A program made the position numbers and the translations under genes. Of a DNA stretch of 64,000 bases, positions 1 to 35,325 are shown one piece after another; position 1 is the stretch's first letter; every line of letters starts with the position of its first letter. Origin of the DNA: Amoebidium appalachense (Eukaryota > Ichthyosporea); the NCBI GenBank assembly GCA_963693365.1, contig CAVNZM010000002.1:2108001-2172000 (forward strand). The letters are read 5' to 3'. The notes below the pieces were generated by a model. The model was not told where the DNA came from and did not search any database. It saw only the letters and a program-made list of their open reading frames with translations.

Positions 1-10
1 GTGTGTGTGT

Positions 11-48
<38 letters not shown>

Positions 49-241
49 TTGTAATTGTGATATGTGTGATTTTGCGGTACATTTGTGTGTGCGTGTGTGT
101 GCGCGCGCATGTGTGTATGTATCTATGTGTGTGTGTGTGTTTGTGATTGTGCTGCGCCTACTTTCATTTCTCCATCTCGCTATAAAACCATAACACACAC
201 ACATACAGTCGGTCACTCACTTTTCTGAGATTCATCCCCTC

Positions 242-285
<44 letters not shown>

Positions 286-304
286 ACACACACACACACA
301 CACG

Positions 305-11905
<11,601 letters not shown>

Positions 11906-12307
11906 TGGGTTTCTGAGTTAACCTGTCTAGTATGGCATTGATATGTGCCGGTCCTTCTTCTCAACCGCATGCATGTGGGCAGAGTCACCCGCACAGACAC
12001 TACACACACATGTTCTTAGTCCCTTCTTCTTTGCAACTCTCCCTTTCGAAGATTTTTGCTAAGTTTTGTAAGAACATCTCCACTGTTTTGTCTTTTTTTT
12101 TGCTTTTTTTCCCCCTACTTGTTTTTACAAGCCTATGGTGATGATTTGTTAAACTTAGTTGCACGTATGAATGTGCTAATATTAGTTCACGACAGTTTCA
12201 TATGTTTCCTCGAATGCCCCCCTGCCGACCAGAACAGGTGATACAGGCAGTGTTTAAGATTAGCGACTTATTAATGGCTACACGGCTGGGCCGTGAATAT
12301 ATCGTTT

Positions 12308-12313
12308 ATTAAA
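12308..12313 (+). terminator. ATTAAA, possible poly(A) signal of the LRR gene
   Basis: ATTAAA lies about 400 nt after the LRR-protein stop codon. An AATAAA at 12636-12641 is an alternative. No transcript evidence is available. Confidence 0.3.
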
Positions 12314-13566
12314 ATGCTTTAAAATGAGCTTGTTTCAGTTTAACAAAGGTGTGAATCTGTGGGAGATGGAATGGATGGTCTCCTTGACATGGGGGAAGCG
12401 GCATGCATATGGCCTCCGCCCCCCTCGCCTCCTCGAGACCGCCTCCTCCTCCGCCACCCACCCACCCACCCACACACACACTCATGCACACCCAAGACGA
12501 ACATCTGTGCACCTGTGTGCAGACAACAACACGGCCTTACTGTGCATTATGCTCACAAGCACGTACACACGTCATGGTGTGTATGCCCCACATGCCTTAT
12601 TTCACATGTGGCCATGGTTTGAGAAATGATTTCGAAATAAAGAAAGAAGAGGCAAGAAACGGGGGGGGGGGGGGGGGGGGGGGGGGAGGGGGGCAGGAGT
12701 ATACTTTCAAAGTACTTGCATGCGCAGCCACCCGTAAAGAATATCAGTACGTACGTACTCCGTATGTACTTCTTGTATTTTGACCCCTATGATCCCTCAC
12801 AGTTCGAGATTTCGAGATCCTTCGTGCATATTACTAGTTACATTCAAGCCTAACTGCTAGACCTGCGAAAATGTGGAGCCCTTGTGTTGTATATGATATT
12901 GCAATGACACAAGGTGCCAGGTGTGCTTATAATAAACGTGCATCTGACAAAGACATGGATATGTTGGTTTCAGAAACGACATGTTGTGTTCAGAGCAAAA
13001 TCAGAAACATGGGTCTGTGTTGCAGCCTAGCTGTTTTGGTATTAATGCATACCGGATCATGATTAAAACCATAAAGCGATGAAACTGGTCTCACCGTAAA
13101 ACAGAACCTGCTAATCTACACAAGAATCCAAAAGAGTTAACAATGGATAACTAATAATTGCAAAATCGAACTTACGATGCACCTGTACATGTAAACAACC
13201 CCCCCCCCCCCCCCCCCCCCCCAACACACACACCCCACCACCACCACCACCCACCCTCTCCCGTGCACCCACTTAACCACTCAGAAAAGAACAGCCCTTC
13301 TCTCCACGCCACCCAACAGCAAACTTGAGATCCAGACATTCGTGGCTCCTCCGCTAATTCTCTTCCACAGATCTCGAATTCATCGGGTAGATCATTTCTC
13401 TCTGCAGATAGTGGAGAGCATTAGTGAATGGGCCCAAGGATAGAAAATCATCAACGGGTGTGTGTGGGGCAGGGAGAGGAAGGAGAGGGTGTGTGAGGTC
13501 AGCGTGTTTGGTATATACGCGACACCAAAAAAATAGTACTAACTAAAAACCGTCCTCTCTTCTTGC

Positions 13567-13709
13567 GGGGGGGGGGGGGGGGGGGGGGGGGGGTTAGAAT
13601 GTGTTTTAGAGAACGAAGTACACATTTCATAATGGTGATGGGATAACACAATGCAGATTGCCAAGCACACACAGTGTGAATGATAAGCACAGTCCATCAG
13701 CGGCCTTGG

Positions 13710-13711
<2 letters not shown>
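13567..13711 (-). mobile_element. Poly-C-tailed SINE-like element, reverse copy
   Basis: A G run at 13567-13593 (the C tail on the minus strand) is followed by TTAGAATGTG, then GAACGAAGTACAC and GATAAGCACAGTCCAT. This is the reverse complement of the element's 3' part. The copy is diverged and lacks the box-containing 5' part. Confidence 0.6.
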
Positions 13712-13742
<31 letters not shown>

Positions 13743-13831
13743 AAGAGAGTTGGCGGAAATGGCGTCGGGAAAAGGGAATGAGCAGGTGTGTATGTGTGCA
13801 TGAGCCAGTCGGGGCAGGGGGGGAAGGGCGT

Positions 13832-13962
13832 TTGGGGGGGGGGGGGGGGGGGGGGGGGTTTTGAATGCGTCAAAAAGTACGAAGTACACAAGAACAAACG
13901 GATAACACGATGCAGAATGCAAGCCATACATAAAGAGTATGCATAATAAGCAGAGCCCATGG
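13832..13962 (-). mobile_element. Poly-C-tailed SINE-like element, reverse copy
   Basis: The G run (13832-13858) is followed by TTGAATGCGTC, AAAGTACGAAGTACAC and ATAAGCAGAGCCCAT. This matches the reverse complement of the copies at 32047 and 57415. It is truncated before the A/B-box region. Confidence 0.75.
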
Positions 13963-14287
13963 GGGGGGGGGGGGGGGGGGTTGGGGGGGGGGGGGTTGCA
14001 CAAAACGATGCGAAACATGGAAGCAAAGGAATCTAACAACCACAGACAACAAAACAAACGTACCCAAACAAATATGCTCCGTAGGAAATACGGAACAGAG
14101 GCCATCACCAGGGCATGCGGTGGGGGGAGCGGGGTTAGAATGAGTTACAAAGTAACGTGGGGGAAGGGGGTGGGGGGAGAGGGGTCAGAGTGAGTTAGAA
14201 AGTACGGTGGGGGATTAGGGGGGGGGGGGGGGGGGGGGGGGGTTAGAATGTGTTACAGAGTACAGGTTCATAACGAACAACACAGTG

Positions 14288-16607
14288 CTAGTATTGCAAT
14301 GCACACAAAAAGAGGCAGATTTTGGGGGGGGGGGGGGGGAGGGGGGAGGATGTTGAGGGCTTGGGGGCTAACGCCCGGGGGAGAGGGGGGGGAAGGGGGA
14401 GGGGGAGGATGAAGAGGGGAGAAGGGGGGAACGGAGGACGGGGGCAAACGTTGCATACCGACTCCACATCCAGCTGGGGGCAATCCAAAAGTGGGTCTTT
14501 GGGGCAATGTGGCATACCGATCGTAACAGAGCGCAGGGATGGGTGGCCCCTAAGGGCCTCCAAATCACGAACCGCATCAAGGGAAAATAGTCGCAGGGCG
14601 GTTAAACGTGTGCACGACCCCAAAAACGACACGTCGGAAATATGCGGTAGGTGGTGTAAAAAAATGGTCCTGACGTTTGTTGCGTGTCGAAGAACGGATA
14701 TGTCTCTCAAAATCAGGTTGTATGCGAGGTCTACTTCACGAAGATGTGGAAACGATCCGTTTGTTGCCGGGCCCAAGGATTCGAGATCTCCACAGTGACG
14801 AAGACTGAGCGCAACCAAGTGCTTGAAATTAGCGATCGGTAGGATGGGGGGTAGTACCATGTGCGAAATTTCAATGTCGGTTAGGGTCGTGAGGGTGGCA
14901 ATCACTGAGGCGTCGAGGGTGTTAACTGACAACAGTAACAGGGTTTTTAACTCGGTGCATGCCCCTAAGAAAGAAAGGGTTCTCAGTAGAACATCGCGAT
15001 CTTCCGGGGTTTCGTCCCTAATGATGCGAAACTCGAGCAGTTTTGCTGGCGCCGAGTCAGGAACTGGGATCTCGTCAGCGGCATGTACACATACACTCTT
15101 CAGAGAGGGGCTACCGGCAATAAACGACAAATTGTTGACAAATATGCCCTGCCCGCACTTGAAGTGCACAAGGTGGGGGAGGGGCGGAATGTCGACGATG
15201 GTCGGGATATCTAAGTCATCGAATTCTTCCATGTACACACTGATGATGTTGACGTGTGTGAGCCGCTGGCAGTATGCCAAAGGAGCCGCGCTTAGGTTTC
15301 CATTTAGCGCGTTGCCGTGTTCCCTCGAGGGTAATTTAACATCCAACCGAGCCAGACTGGGGCAATTCTCAAGGAATGTAAAACTTGGATCCTCTCCGTC
15401 GTCCTGAAACACGGACTCGTTCCCAATTTCAAGGCATTGTAAGTGTGTCAAGCGAATACACGCCTGAGTAAGTTGGTCACTGTTGGGCCACACATCCAGG
15501 TGTAATCTCGTTATGTTTTCACATGTTCGATCCGGGAATGTGTCCGCCAAAGGCAAGTCGTATCCGGTTAGTTCCAAACCGGTTACGTGCCCACCACCCA
15601 CCAGAACCGCCTCCACGATTCGACCTGACACGACGTCTGTGGGGTTGAAGATATAGTTGCTCCCAATCTCATGTTCCAGCACTATATTTTGCGCCGTATT
15701 TCCTGCCTGGCGAAGAACTGCCATGACCAATCTCTCCAGAAAGTGCTCATCAGGATGGTGGCCATACGACCAAAATCTTACTGTGTGGACGTGGGGGAGG
15801 AAACTAAGAACGAGGGCTAGTAAAGCCAGCTGAAAAGGATTTGCCGTGTCGTTTCCCCTCGGAAGAAGTGCGTTCAGATTGAATCTTACAGTTTGGATTG
15901 CACCCGCCCATGTTCTGAGCACACCGTAACGATCGGACACTTGCTCAACGAGAGGAGAACAAACTCCGTCTTCGAATTCGTGGTCTATTGGGTAGGGAAG
16001 AGTCACGCAAACGCCTCCACAGGCCAAATCACGTGCAATGTTGGCCAAACGTTTGCATACGAGTGTGATGTTGAGACGGCTTTTGTGGTCCAAACGCCGG
16101 ATGATGGGTATGAGTATCTCAGGTGGAAGTGCTGAAATGGAGAGCCCTGAGAGAGAGGGAGCAAGTTGGTTGTATAAGGAGAATGGTAGTGGTGTGTGTG
16201 TTTGTTAGAAAAAAAGTAGAAGTAAGGAACACTGGGTGGAGGAGGGAGAGGAGGGTAGAAGGTGGGAAAAAACAGGTAGGAGGGAGGTGGATAGAACAGG
16301 GTACAAAGCGAAGAACCACAGATACCAGCACACGGATTTTCGGTTGCCAAACATTCTGCCTTTTACGAAGTTCGAAAGGAACATGCCTGGCGTGCAACAA
16401 ATTGCTCTAAACCGAAGCAATAGACCACACAAAAGCAGAACGAAAGGTTCTGTGATACAGATATGGTACGCCCATGTACAAGGCACAGTCAAGAAGGTTC
16501 CTGGCGCTATACCAGCACCTGCACACATCATAAACTTTGTCACTTTACTGCAACAATTAATCGTGCTAAGGATTGTGTTTACCTTCCCCAGCCACAGGCG
16601 ACTGCAT
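14288..16607 (-). CDS. F-box protein with LRR-type C-terminal region
   Basis: Exon 1 is 16607-16583 (MQSPVAGE, phase 1) with donor GTAAAC. Exon 2 is 16131-14288, after a pyrimidine-rich TTTCAG acceptor, ending in TAG. The joined product is about 622 aa. The junction creates an F-box: LPPEILIPIIRRL at residues 10-22, then the typical L..vCkrl..ia pattern (LNITLVCKRLANIARDL). F-boxes bind SKP1 in SCF ubiquitin ligases. The following 450 residues carry irregular leucine-rich repeats (for example LTHLQCLEIGN, HLVALSLRHCGDLESL, LREVDLAYNLI, LRSVTIGMP), a usual substrate-binding partner of F-boxes. The last ~60 residues are read through C-rich repeat (PPFPPSPLF, PLPPPPP). They may be spurious: a donor-like GTATGC at about 14453 could start another intron. 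The gene is divergent from the ARL1-type gene. Confidence 0.78.
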
Positions 16608-17349
16608 GGTGCCAGCCATACGTGTTCCGCATGTGTTTTACGTGAGTTAGGTGGTGCTTGTCTGGTTCGCTCACACGGAGAATACTGTGAACGTTACCAT
16701 CAGCAGATCTAAATGTCTTGTCCAATAAACATTCAAAAAAACCCACACGGCATAGCTAAACGAAGCACGGAAGAATTTAATTCACTAGTATTGGCCAAGG
16801 AATGGTGTTCCACAGAAATGGTGTTCCATATCACGTCAACATGCCTTTCAACTTTTTCAGATAGAGAGCCTCTGAGAGTGAGAGAGAGCCTGTGTGAGAG
16901 AGAGAGCGAGAGAGAGACCGTCAAAGCATCAACAGAATGCTTTCATATGATTGGGTAGATTGGCTCAATCACAGGCAAATACTCAAATCTAATTGGGTTA
17001 CTTTGAAACAATCCTGAACGATTTGCTTATGATCACGCATAGTAACCTTCGGGTCTTGGATAGATCTGTCCTTGAGGCTTCAACCAAAACCGTTTTCAAG
17101 TTGTCTTGCTTTGGTGTTGGCAGCGTTTTCGTTTCTTTCAATGGATCCGGAAGGGTTGTGTGCGGACTAAGCTCGTTAGGAAGTTGTATTGACCAACGTG
17201 CTTGATAGTGGTCGACATTTATCATCGGTTGATGCGGAACCTACCATATGTTCATTCACCTCATATCATTTCTTCTGAGCGCACAAAAACTGTACAGGTT
17301 TGGTAACGCTTCTCTGTAGATACCGTTTTTTTTAGTGAGAACAAACAAG
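16608..17349. other. Shared upstream region of divergent F-box and ARL1-type genes
   Basis: About 740 nt of non-repetitive sequence lies between the two start codons. No coding pattern or clear TATA box is seen, apart from a short (GA)n-like patch near 16876-16918. It presumably holds both promoters. Confidence 0.5.
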
Positions 17350-17895
17350 ATGGGGGCATATTTCTCGTCTCTTTTCTCTCGTCTGTTTGGCGAGAAGGAA
17401 GTGCGTGTTCTTATTCTCGGCTTGGACGGTGCCGGCAAAACCACAATCCTCTATCGTTTGCAAGTGGGCGAGGTTGTGACCACGATCCCTACCATTGGGT
17501 TTAATGTCGAGACAGTTACCTACAAGAATCTCAAGTTCCAGGTGTGGGATTTGGGCGGACAGACAAGCATCCGACCTTACTGGCGCTGTTACTACGCAAA
17601 CACAGACGCTATCATTTACGTTGTGGACTCTGCAGACAGAGAGAGAATGTCCATTTCCAAGCAAGAGCTAGTTGCGATGCTTGAGGAGGAAGAGCTGAAG
17701 GATTCAGTTCTTCTTGTATTTGCAAACAAGCAAGACATGGAGGGCGCCATGACACCGTCAGAGGTTAGCAACGCGCTTGGCCTGTCAGTGCTGAAAAACA
17801 GAACGTGGTCCATCTTCAAGACCTCAGCCAAGAAGGGTACAGGCATGGACGAGGCCATGGATTGGTTGGTCAACACACTGCAGTCAAGATCGTGA
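17350..17895 (+). CDS. ARL1: ARL1-type Arf-family small GTPase
   Basis: Intronless, 181 aa, the usual Arf/Arl length. Gly2 is present for N-myristoylation, followed by an amphipathic N-terminal helix (residues 2-14). The P-loop GLDGAGKT is at 24-31, switch I PTIGFN at 47-52, switch II WDLGGQ at 66-71, and the guanine-specificity motif NKQD at 126-129. The [10 protein letters not shown] stretch and MLEEEEL are typical of ARL1 rather than ARF1. ARL1 acts at the trans-Golgi, recruiting GRIP-domain golgins. ATG 17350 is preferred because it places Gly2 correctly. The coding sequence uses G/C-ending codons and contains none of the repeats that fill the neighbourhood. Confidence 0.96.
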   Translation: MGAYFSSLFSRLFGEKEVRVLILGLDGAGKTTILYRLQVGEVVTTIPTIGFNVETVTYKNLKFQVWDLGGQTSIRPYWRCYYANTDAIIYVVDSADRERMSISKQELVAMLEEEELKDSVLLVFANKQDMEGAMTPSEVSNALGLSVLKNRTWSIFKTSAKKGTGMDEAMDWLVNTLQSRS

Positions 17896-18787
17896 GTTAT
17901 CTTCCAGTCATACTCCCTAGCTCTTGTTGCTATGCTTTCGCATTAGGCCGATCAACCTTTTCAAGTTTCGCGTAAGGGCAGGCGAAAGCTTCAATAGTGG
18001 TCATAGCATCAGTCTGACGAACTCAAGCAACACCACTCTTGTTCACGTTGAATGGGGGGCTTTGTTTCACTAGAAGTAACGTTTTACACAATTACACGAG
18101 GCGGGTGTACATAGGTCTTTGACAATAAGCACATCGGTGTGTGCTCCTTATAGTGTGTTTGTTGATGCAGGGTGTACTAGAACGAGCTCGTGTTAGCTGT
18201 AGGTGGTTTGGGTTCTGTCTTGGGGATATATGGAAGTTTTTGGTGCACTGTACAAGAATGGTCCTCATGCATCTTCAGGTACTTCACTTTCCAAATTCGT
18301 TTGAGTGAATGGACACACAGTTGTATGTGTCTTTGTTTACTGAAGAGAGTTACCCCCCCCCCCCCCCTCTCCCCCTCCCCCCCCCCCCCCCCCCCCCCTC
18401 CCCCCCCCCCCCCCCCCCGGTGCCCCTTCCTGTTTCCCCTAGGCTTCTTTCTTCACAATATCACTCCCTTGCCGTGTTCGCACCCATGTGGTGATGGATC
18501 CCCCTCAATTTTGCGTAGCAATTTTTCCTGAACACACACACCCAACAGGCGAGCATGTGTAGTCACCTACACATATACACACACACATGCACATTCACGG
18601 AGACACACCAACATGCAGGCGCGCAGACACCCCCCCATCCCCCCGCCCCCTGTCCTCCCCTCCCCCACCCCCTTCCGCTGCTCCCTCTCTTCCATCCCTC
18701 CCCCTCCCCCTACCCCCCCTTCCCCCCACCCACACACACAAACAGCGTGCGCACACACACACGTCACACACGCACACCCGCGCGCGT

Positions 18788-18849
<62 letters not shown>

Positions 18850-19185
18850 TCATGCGTGCATGCCCACATAAACACACCACACATCAGCATACAACTCACA
18901 ACTATGTGGCCACTTCATTTGATGATGAACAGATGCACGTGCATACCACCCACGTTTACGTTTGTATTTGCACATCCACACCCCGTCCATGCAGCCATGT
19001 GTATACCCACCAACCTTCTCCCCCTCCCCCAACAAATGACTTGCTATTGACTTTTTGGCATACAGTGTAACAACTGTTATCCCCCCCCCCCTTTCGGCCA
19101 ACGGCCCAGTGATGGTGTAGCTCTGCCGTGTAACTCATCCACGCCTGCAGAGTCCAACTTCCCCCCCTCTCCCCCTTTGCATGTG
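17896..19185. other. Intergenic: C runs and (CA)n, no gene seen
   Basis: After about 450 nt of ordinary sequence there are C/T-rich runs (18353-18418), C-rich DNA near 18630-18730 and a (CA)n tract at about 18790-18848. No splice-compatible coding exon was found on either strand. Confidence 0.55.
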
Positions 19186-19186
19186 T

Positions 19187-19258
19187 CCTGCACCATGCTT
19201 CTCATCGTGTATGCGTACTTCGTACTGTGTTCCGCATTCAAAACCCCCCCCCCCCCCT
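19187..19258 (+). mobile_element. Poly-C-tailed SINE-like element, 3' fragment
   Basis: It runs from TTTGCATGTGTCCTGCACC to TTCCGCATTCAAAA followed by a C run. It matches the 3' end of the copies just downstream and is 5' truncated. Confidence 0.7.
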
Positions 19259-19263
19259 CCCCC

Positions 19264-20251
19264 TCCCTCCCTGAGGATGGGCTCTGCTTATGACGCATAC
19301 TGTGCGCATGGCTGATGTTGCATGCTTGAATGTTTGCCTTTGCATGTGTCCTTCGTGTATGCGTACTTCGTACCGTGTTCCGCATTCAAACCCCCCCAGT
19401 CTTCTTTCAGAGGTGTCTTTTCAGGACAGACCACTGTGTGGAGACCGCTTTAGTTCCATGCAACCGGGCATGGTTGCTCTGTGTCGTGCATCTGTAAGCA
19501 CATACGCATTTTCCGCTGCACTGCATTAATTTGCACACACATATTCACCGTTTTGCTCACCTTGATTGCATAAGCAACCCTGGATCAAGACGGGTTGACC
19601 CTCCCAAGTTCAGTTGATGCTGCTGTCTGAGTTGGAGAGTCGTATATACGCGGGCTAAGGGGTCGAAACTCAACCGCAATTGATGACTTGGGCCCTCCCT
19701 GAGGATGGGCTCTGCTTATGACGCATACCGTGCGCATGGCTGATGTTGCATACTTGAATGTTTGCCTTTGCATGTGTCCTTCGTGTATGCGTACTTCGTA
19801 CCGTGTTCCGCATTCAAACCCCCCCAGTCTTCTTTCAGAGGTGTCCTTTCAGGACAGACCACTGTGTGGAGACCGCTTTACTTCCATGCAACCGGGCATG
19901 GTTGCTCTGTGTCGTGCATCTGTAAGCACATTCGCATTTTCCGCTGCACTGCATTAATTTGCACACAAATATTCACCGTTTTGCTCACCTTGCTTGCATA
20001 AGCAACCCTGCTCGTCTAGATCAAGACGGGTTGACCCGCCCAAGTTCAGTTGATGCTGCTGTCTGAGTTGGAGAGTCGTATATACGCGGGCTAAGGGGTC
20101 GAAACTCAACCGCAATTGATGACTTGGGGCCTCCCTCAGGATGGGCTCTGCTTATGACGCATACTGTGCGCATGGCTGATGTTGCATACTTGAATGTTTG
20201 CCTTTGCATGTGTCCTTCGTGTATGCGTACTTCGTACCGTGTTCCGCATTC

Positions 20252-20287
<36 letters not shown>
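19264..20287 (+). repeat. Tandem array of about 2.4 units of a 428-436 bp poly-C-containing repeat
   Basis: The segment GGATGGGCTCTGCTTATGAC recurs near 19275, 19704 and 20139, giving periods of about 428 and 436 bp. Each unit has: a 5' part starting GCATAAGCAACC (19568, 19997); tRNA-like boxes (GTCTGAGTTGGAGAG and GGTCGAAACTC); a body ending CGCATTCAA plus C run (7 C in units 1 and 2, about 35 C in the last); and a 170-nt linker (19398-19567, 19826-19996). The units are nearly identical, so the duplication is recent. The 8-nt length difference is an insertion next to CTGCTCGTCTAGATC. Confidence 0.85.
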
Positions 20288-20289
<2 letters not shown>

Positions 20290-21162
20290 CGCGGACACAC
20301 ACACACATACTCCCATAGGGCCCCAGGAGGGGCCTCTGCGCTCAACCCCCTCTCCTTTAATTCGGACACACAGACAGACATACACACACGGAGAGAAGTA
20401 CAATTGCACACACACACAGTTGCACAGACAGAAAGATGTGCCAGAGTTGTCGGGAATTTCACCGCACCTCAAAGTTTCTTATTACTAGTTTTCTTGGTTT
20501 ACCCCTCCACCTTGTTACCCATACACCGTCGGAATGATCCGTACAGATGATGCATGTGTACACCCTCGTTTCACTAATGTATGCGGATAAATTCCTCTCG
20601 TCTCCTTCCCTCTCCCTTCCCCTTCTGTAACACCTTCAATTCCCCGGCCCCCCACCACCTCCAGGCGTATGGGCACACACAAACACTGTGGCTGCACCGA
20701 AAGTGCCCATACAAATTTGCTCAATCTTGCCTTTATGGGGGCACCCGACGGGCTGCATACAGCATGTGTAGCTAGCTACCCGTGTACGGCACACAGAACT
20801 TCTCGGAGTGCATCGGATATATAAATTCATGCATGACGTTAGCACACTTGAAAGAGTTTATTTTGTATCGGCGGCGGGGAGGGGAAAAAGGAAAGCAGAG
20901 GATCGACACCCAGCCTGAGACCGTTCCGTCTGGCCCCCACCCCGGCCCCCTACCCCGGTTCAAAACCAATCAACCAACCACCGCCACTTCCGGACTCTGT
21001 CCTGTGGCCCCACCCTGTCCTCCAGGACCTGCTCCGTCTTTTTCTGAACTAATTCCCCTACCCTTCCTAGAACCTCCCCGTGCATACGTAACAACCATGG
21101 CCAACAAAACCAGACATTTTCGGAGGCCCAATACATTTTCAAATCCCCCCCCCCCCCCCCCC

Positions 21163-21199
<37 letters not shown>

Positions 21200-23123
21200 G
21201 CCCCTCGCACGCACACGCATGCATGCACACGCACACACACACACACACCACACACAAGAAGAATGTCAGCTTTAAGCGGCACCCCATATTATTTGCTTGA
21301 GTTGTGAGCCTTGGTGAACGTGTTAACGTTACCAGAAGGCTTGTGTACGTGTGCCCTTGTTGGTGCAGCGGTGGTCTCGGTTGTCTTTGGATGGGCGGGT
21401 CACGTTTGTTTAGAGGGGGGGTGGAGGGGGGGGGGGGGATCCAGGGGGGGAAGTTGTGAGGCTCAGCCGAGATATCTCTCTTATACCAACCGGCGTGGCT
21501 GGGGTTGATACCCTGGGCAAACTGTGTACATATAGTTAGGATGGTTATAGGTGTGTTAGTCTGATCATGAGCTACTATTATTAGCATTATAGCACCTTAG
21601 CTAGAGTACTGTCGGTGCTGGCCGGATCCGGAAGACGGTAGTTCCTACTGAGGGCCCCTAGGGGTACCTCCGGGAACAAAATGGGATAAAAAAAAAAAAA
21701 AAACACATCTCTCTTATGTGCGGGGAAACTTGGGGGCATCTCCCTTTCGCGGAGTTTCTCGCTTGAGAAGTGGTTTCTTCAACGCCTGGTGCGGTCCACT
21801 GCAACCTATGGTAACTTCTACACGCTGTCTACGCTTCTACGCGACCTATTGGCGGTGGGCTGCTGCAACTTCTTCAGCTACTTCTGCGCTGCGTGAGTGG
21901 GAGGGGCGGCTACTTGGTCGTCGGGGAGCTTTCCAAGTGACTGCCAGTCCTTAGCCTCCAGTCGTATGGCAATGACCGGGTTTGCTTGCATGCATTCTGT
22001 AATTGTATTTTTCTGTGTGTCCTGCCACAACTAGGCCACCTTATCAGAGAGCTAGATGCAATTTCTCCGGGCCGGGCCCGTTGGGATAGTTTTTTAGCTC
22101 AGATTTGGTCTGCATTGCTCTTTTAGAGGCTGACTTGCTTGCTGTGCCTCGGTAGGTTTTGAGGGGGGCCTGTTGGGAAGCAGCAGTAATGATGTCTTCT
22201 TGCGGAGTGTGGTCTGGTCAACTTCGATGCATATGACTAGTTGGAGCAAACTAGTTTCACGCATACACGTACACTTAAGGCTTTGCCCGCTGGTGTCCTT
22301 TGTCACTTGTCGCTTTATTTTTATTTCGTAGCTTTGGCTTTTTCAGTTCTATTGGTGGTTATGTAGCCTGTGGCTGCACGTTGCCTTCCTCCACGGATCA
22401 ATAAAACCGGGTCAAAAGAAAAAAACTTTGAGCTTTTAGCCCCAAAATGGCTGCAAATATATCCTTTTTATTCCAGATGCAGGTGAAAGTTCTGTCCCTG
22501 TGGCTCACCTTGATGAACCATCACCTGTAGGGTGACGAGGGTCAACTTGAACTTAGCCTGGTCACGTTGTGACGATTCGTTTTGGACAGGCGAATGAAAG
22601 GTTTGGGGGCGGTAGCATTTCCTAATAGTTTATCAAAATGATATGAGATGAGATGTTGCCTGAGGAAAGTGGTCTGAGCATAGACTAGGAGGTTTATGGG
22701 GTTTACGTGAATGTAGGTAGCAAATGGGTGCAGCACAGCACGAATCCAGGTTATGCAAACTCGATGCTTTAATAATACGTGACATGAACAGGAGAGAGTG
22801 AGAGCAGATGGCCATGTTGGCCTGACCTTTGAAGGTACAAGCGTTCACACTACTTCACCATCTGCCGTTCACCAGATCTTACTCTATCTCACAACCACGT
22901 ATAGACCAGAAAGTCTTCACCCCTTCTACGATCTTTGACACATCGTTATGATACATACCGGGTTGCCGACCCATCATAACCCGTGTTCCAGTATAAAAAG
23001 GCTATTAATAGTTTCATCGTTTTTGTAATTAGGGGGATAGTTGCCCCACAAAGGGGTTTCCAACCTATAAATCTACCCGACCCAGCGAACCCGGTGTGAC
23101 CTGTTTTGGTGCTCCTTGCAAAC
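20288..23123. other. Intergenic region upstream of the 7TM gene, no gene recognised
   Basis: Contents: (CA)-rich DNA to 20420, a mixed region to 21130, a C-then-A run (21147-21198), and a G-rich patch at 21414-21450. From 21500 to 23120 the sequence is mostly non-repetitive, with an A run at 21689-21703 and an AATAAA at 22400-22405 followed by A-rich DNA. The latter could be the 3' end of an unrecognised transcript or retroposed copy covering about 21500-22420. Reading frames here are short and match no family I recognise. Confidence 0.5.
22992..23000 (+). promoter_or_regulatory. TATA box of the 7TM gene
   Basis: TATAAAAAG lies about 124 nt upstream of ATG 23124. That position fits a core promoter for the gene that starts there. 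Confidence 0.5.
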
Positions 23124-32674
<9,551 letters not shown>

Positions 32675-32789
32675 CGGGGTTAAAAGAAAGGGAATGCTTC
32701 GCTGGTGTTTTGCGGGTGGGTGGGTGCACGTGGGGTTGGTGGGGTTGTTTTGTGTATGTATGTTAATATTACACGAGAAGACAAACGAA

Positions 32790-32795
32790 ATTAAA
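32790..32795 (+). terminator. ATTAAA, likely poly(A) signal of the 7TM gene
   Basis: ATTAAA lies about 116 nt after the stop codon, in AT-rich non-coding DNA. Confidence 0.4.

Positions 32796-35325
<2,530 letters not shown>

Larger units (their letters stand above)
11906..14287. other. Intergenic/3' region with poly-G runs, no convincing gene
   Basis: The first part (to about 13190) is ordinary-complexity sequence without a coding pattern. After that come a C run (13199-13222) and a dense set of G runs (13567, 13712, 13832, 13963, 14219). Between the G runs are reverse-strand copies of the poly-C-tailed element. Reading frames here encode only Pro/Gly runs or repeat sequence. Confidence 0.6.

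Noticed and set aside
16003-16350. Minus-strand frame overlapping the F-box gene start
   Set aside because: It lies in another frame of the F-box exon and its intron; the phase-matched junction from 16583 to 16131 explains the region better.
19290-19957. Repeated 79-codon frames starting MTHTVRMADVA
   Set aside because: They are translations of the poly-C-tailed repeat; in diverged copies the frame is broken, so it is not under coding constraint.
20046-20115. A functional tRNA gene
   Set aside because: The D-arm-like and T-loop-like motifs are present, but the spacing is short and no acceptor stem or anticodon arm can be drawn; treated as a tRNA-like SINE head.
19264-20287. CRISPR-like array
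   Set aside because: Units are over 400 bp with near-identical sequence throughout and no short spacers; the genome is eukaryotic.
20782-21300. Plus-strand frame of 172 codons
   Set aside because: It runs into C, A and (CA)n tracts, with no family resemblance and no convincing splice context; left as intergenic.
21500-22420. Protein gene ending at AATAAA 22400
   Set aside because: The frames are short and unrecognisable; it could be a non-coding transcript or retroposed tail, but nothing in the sequence supports a protein.
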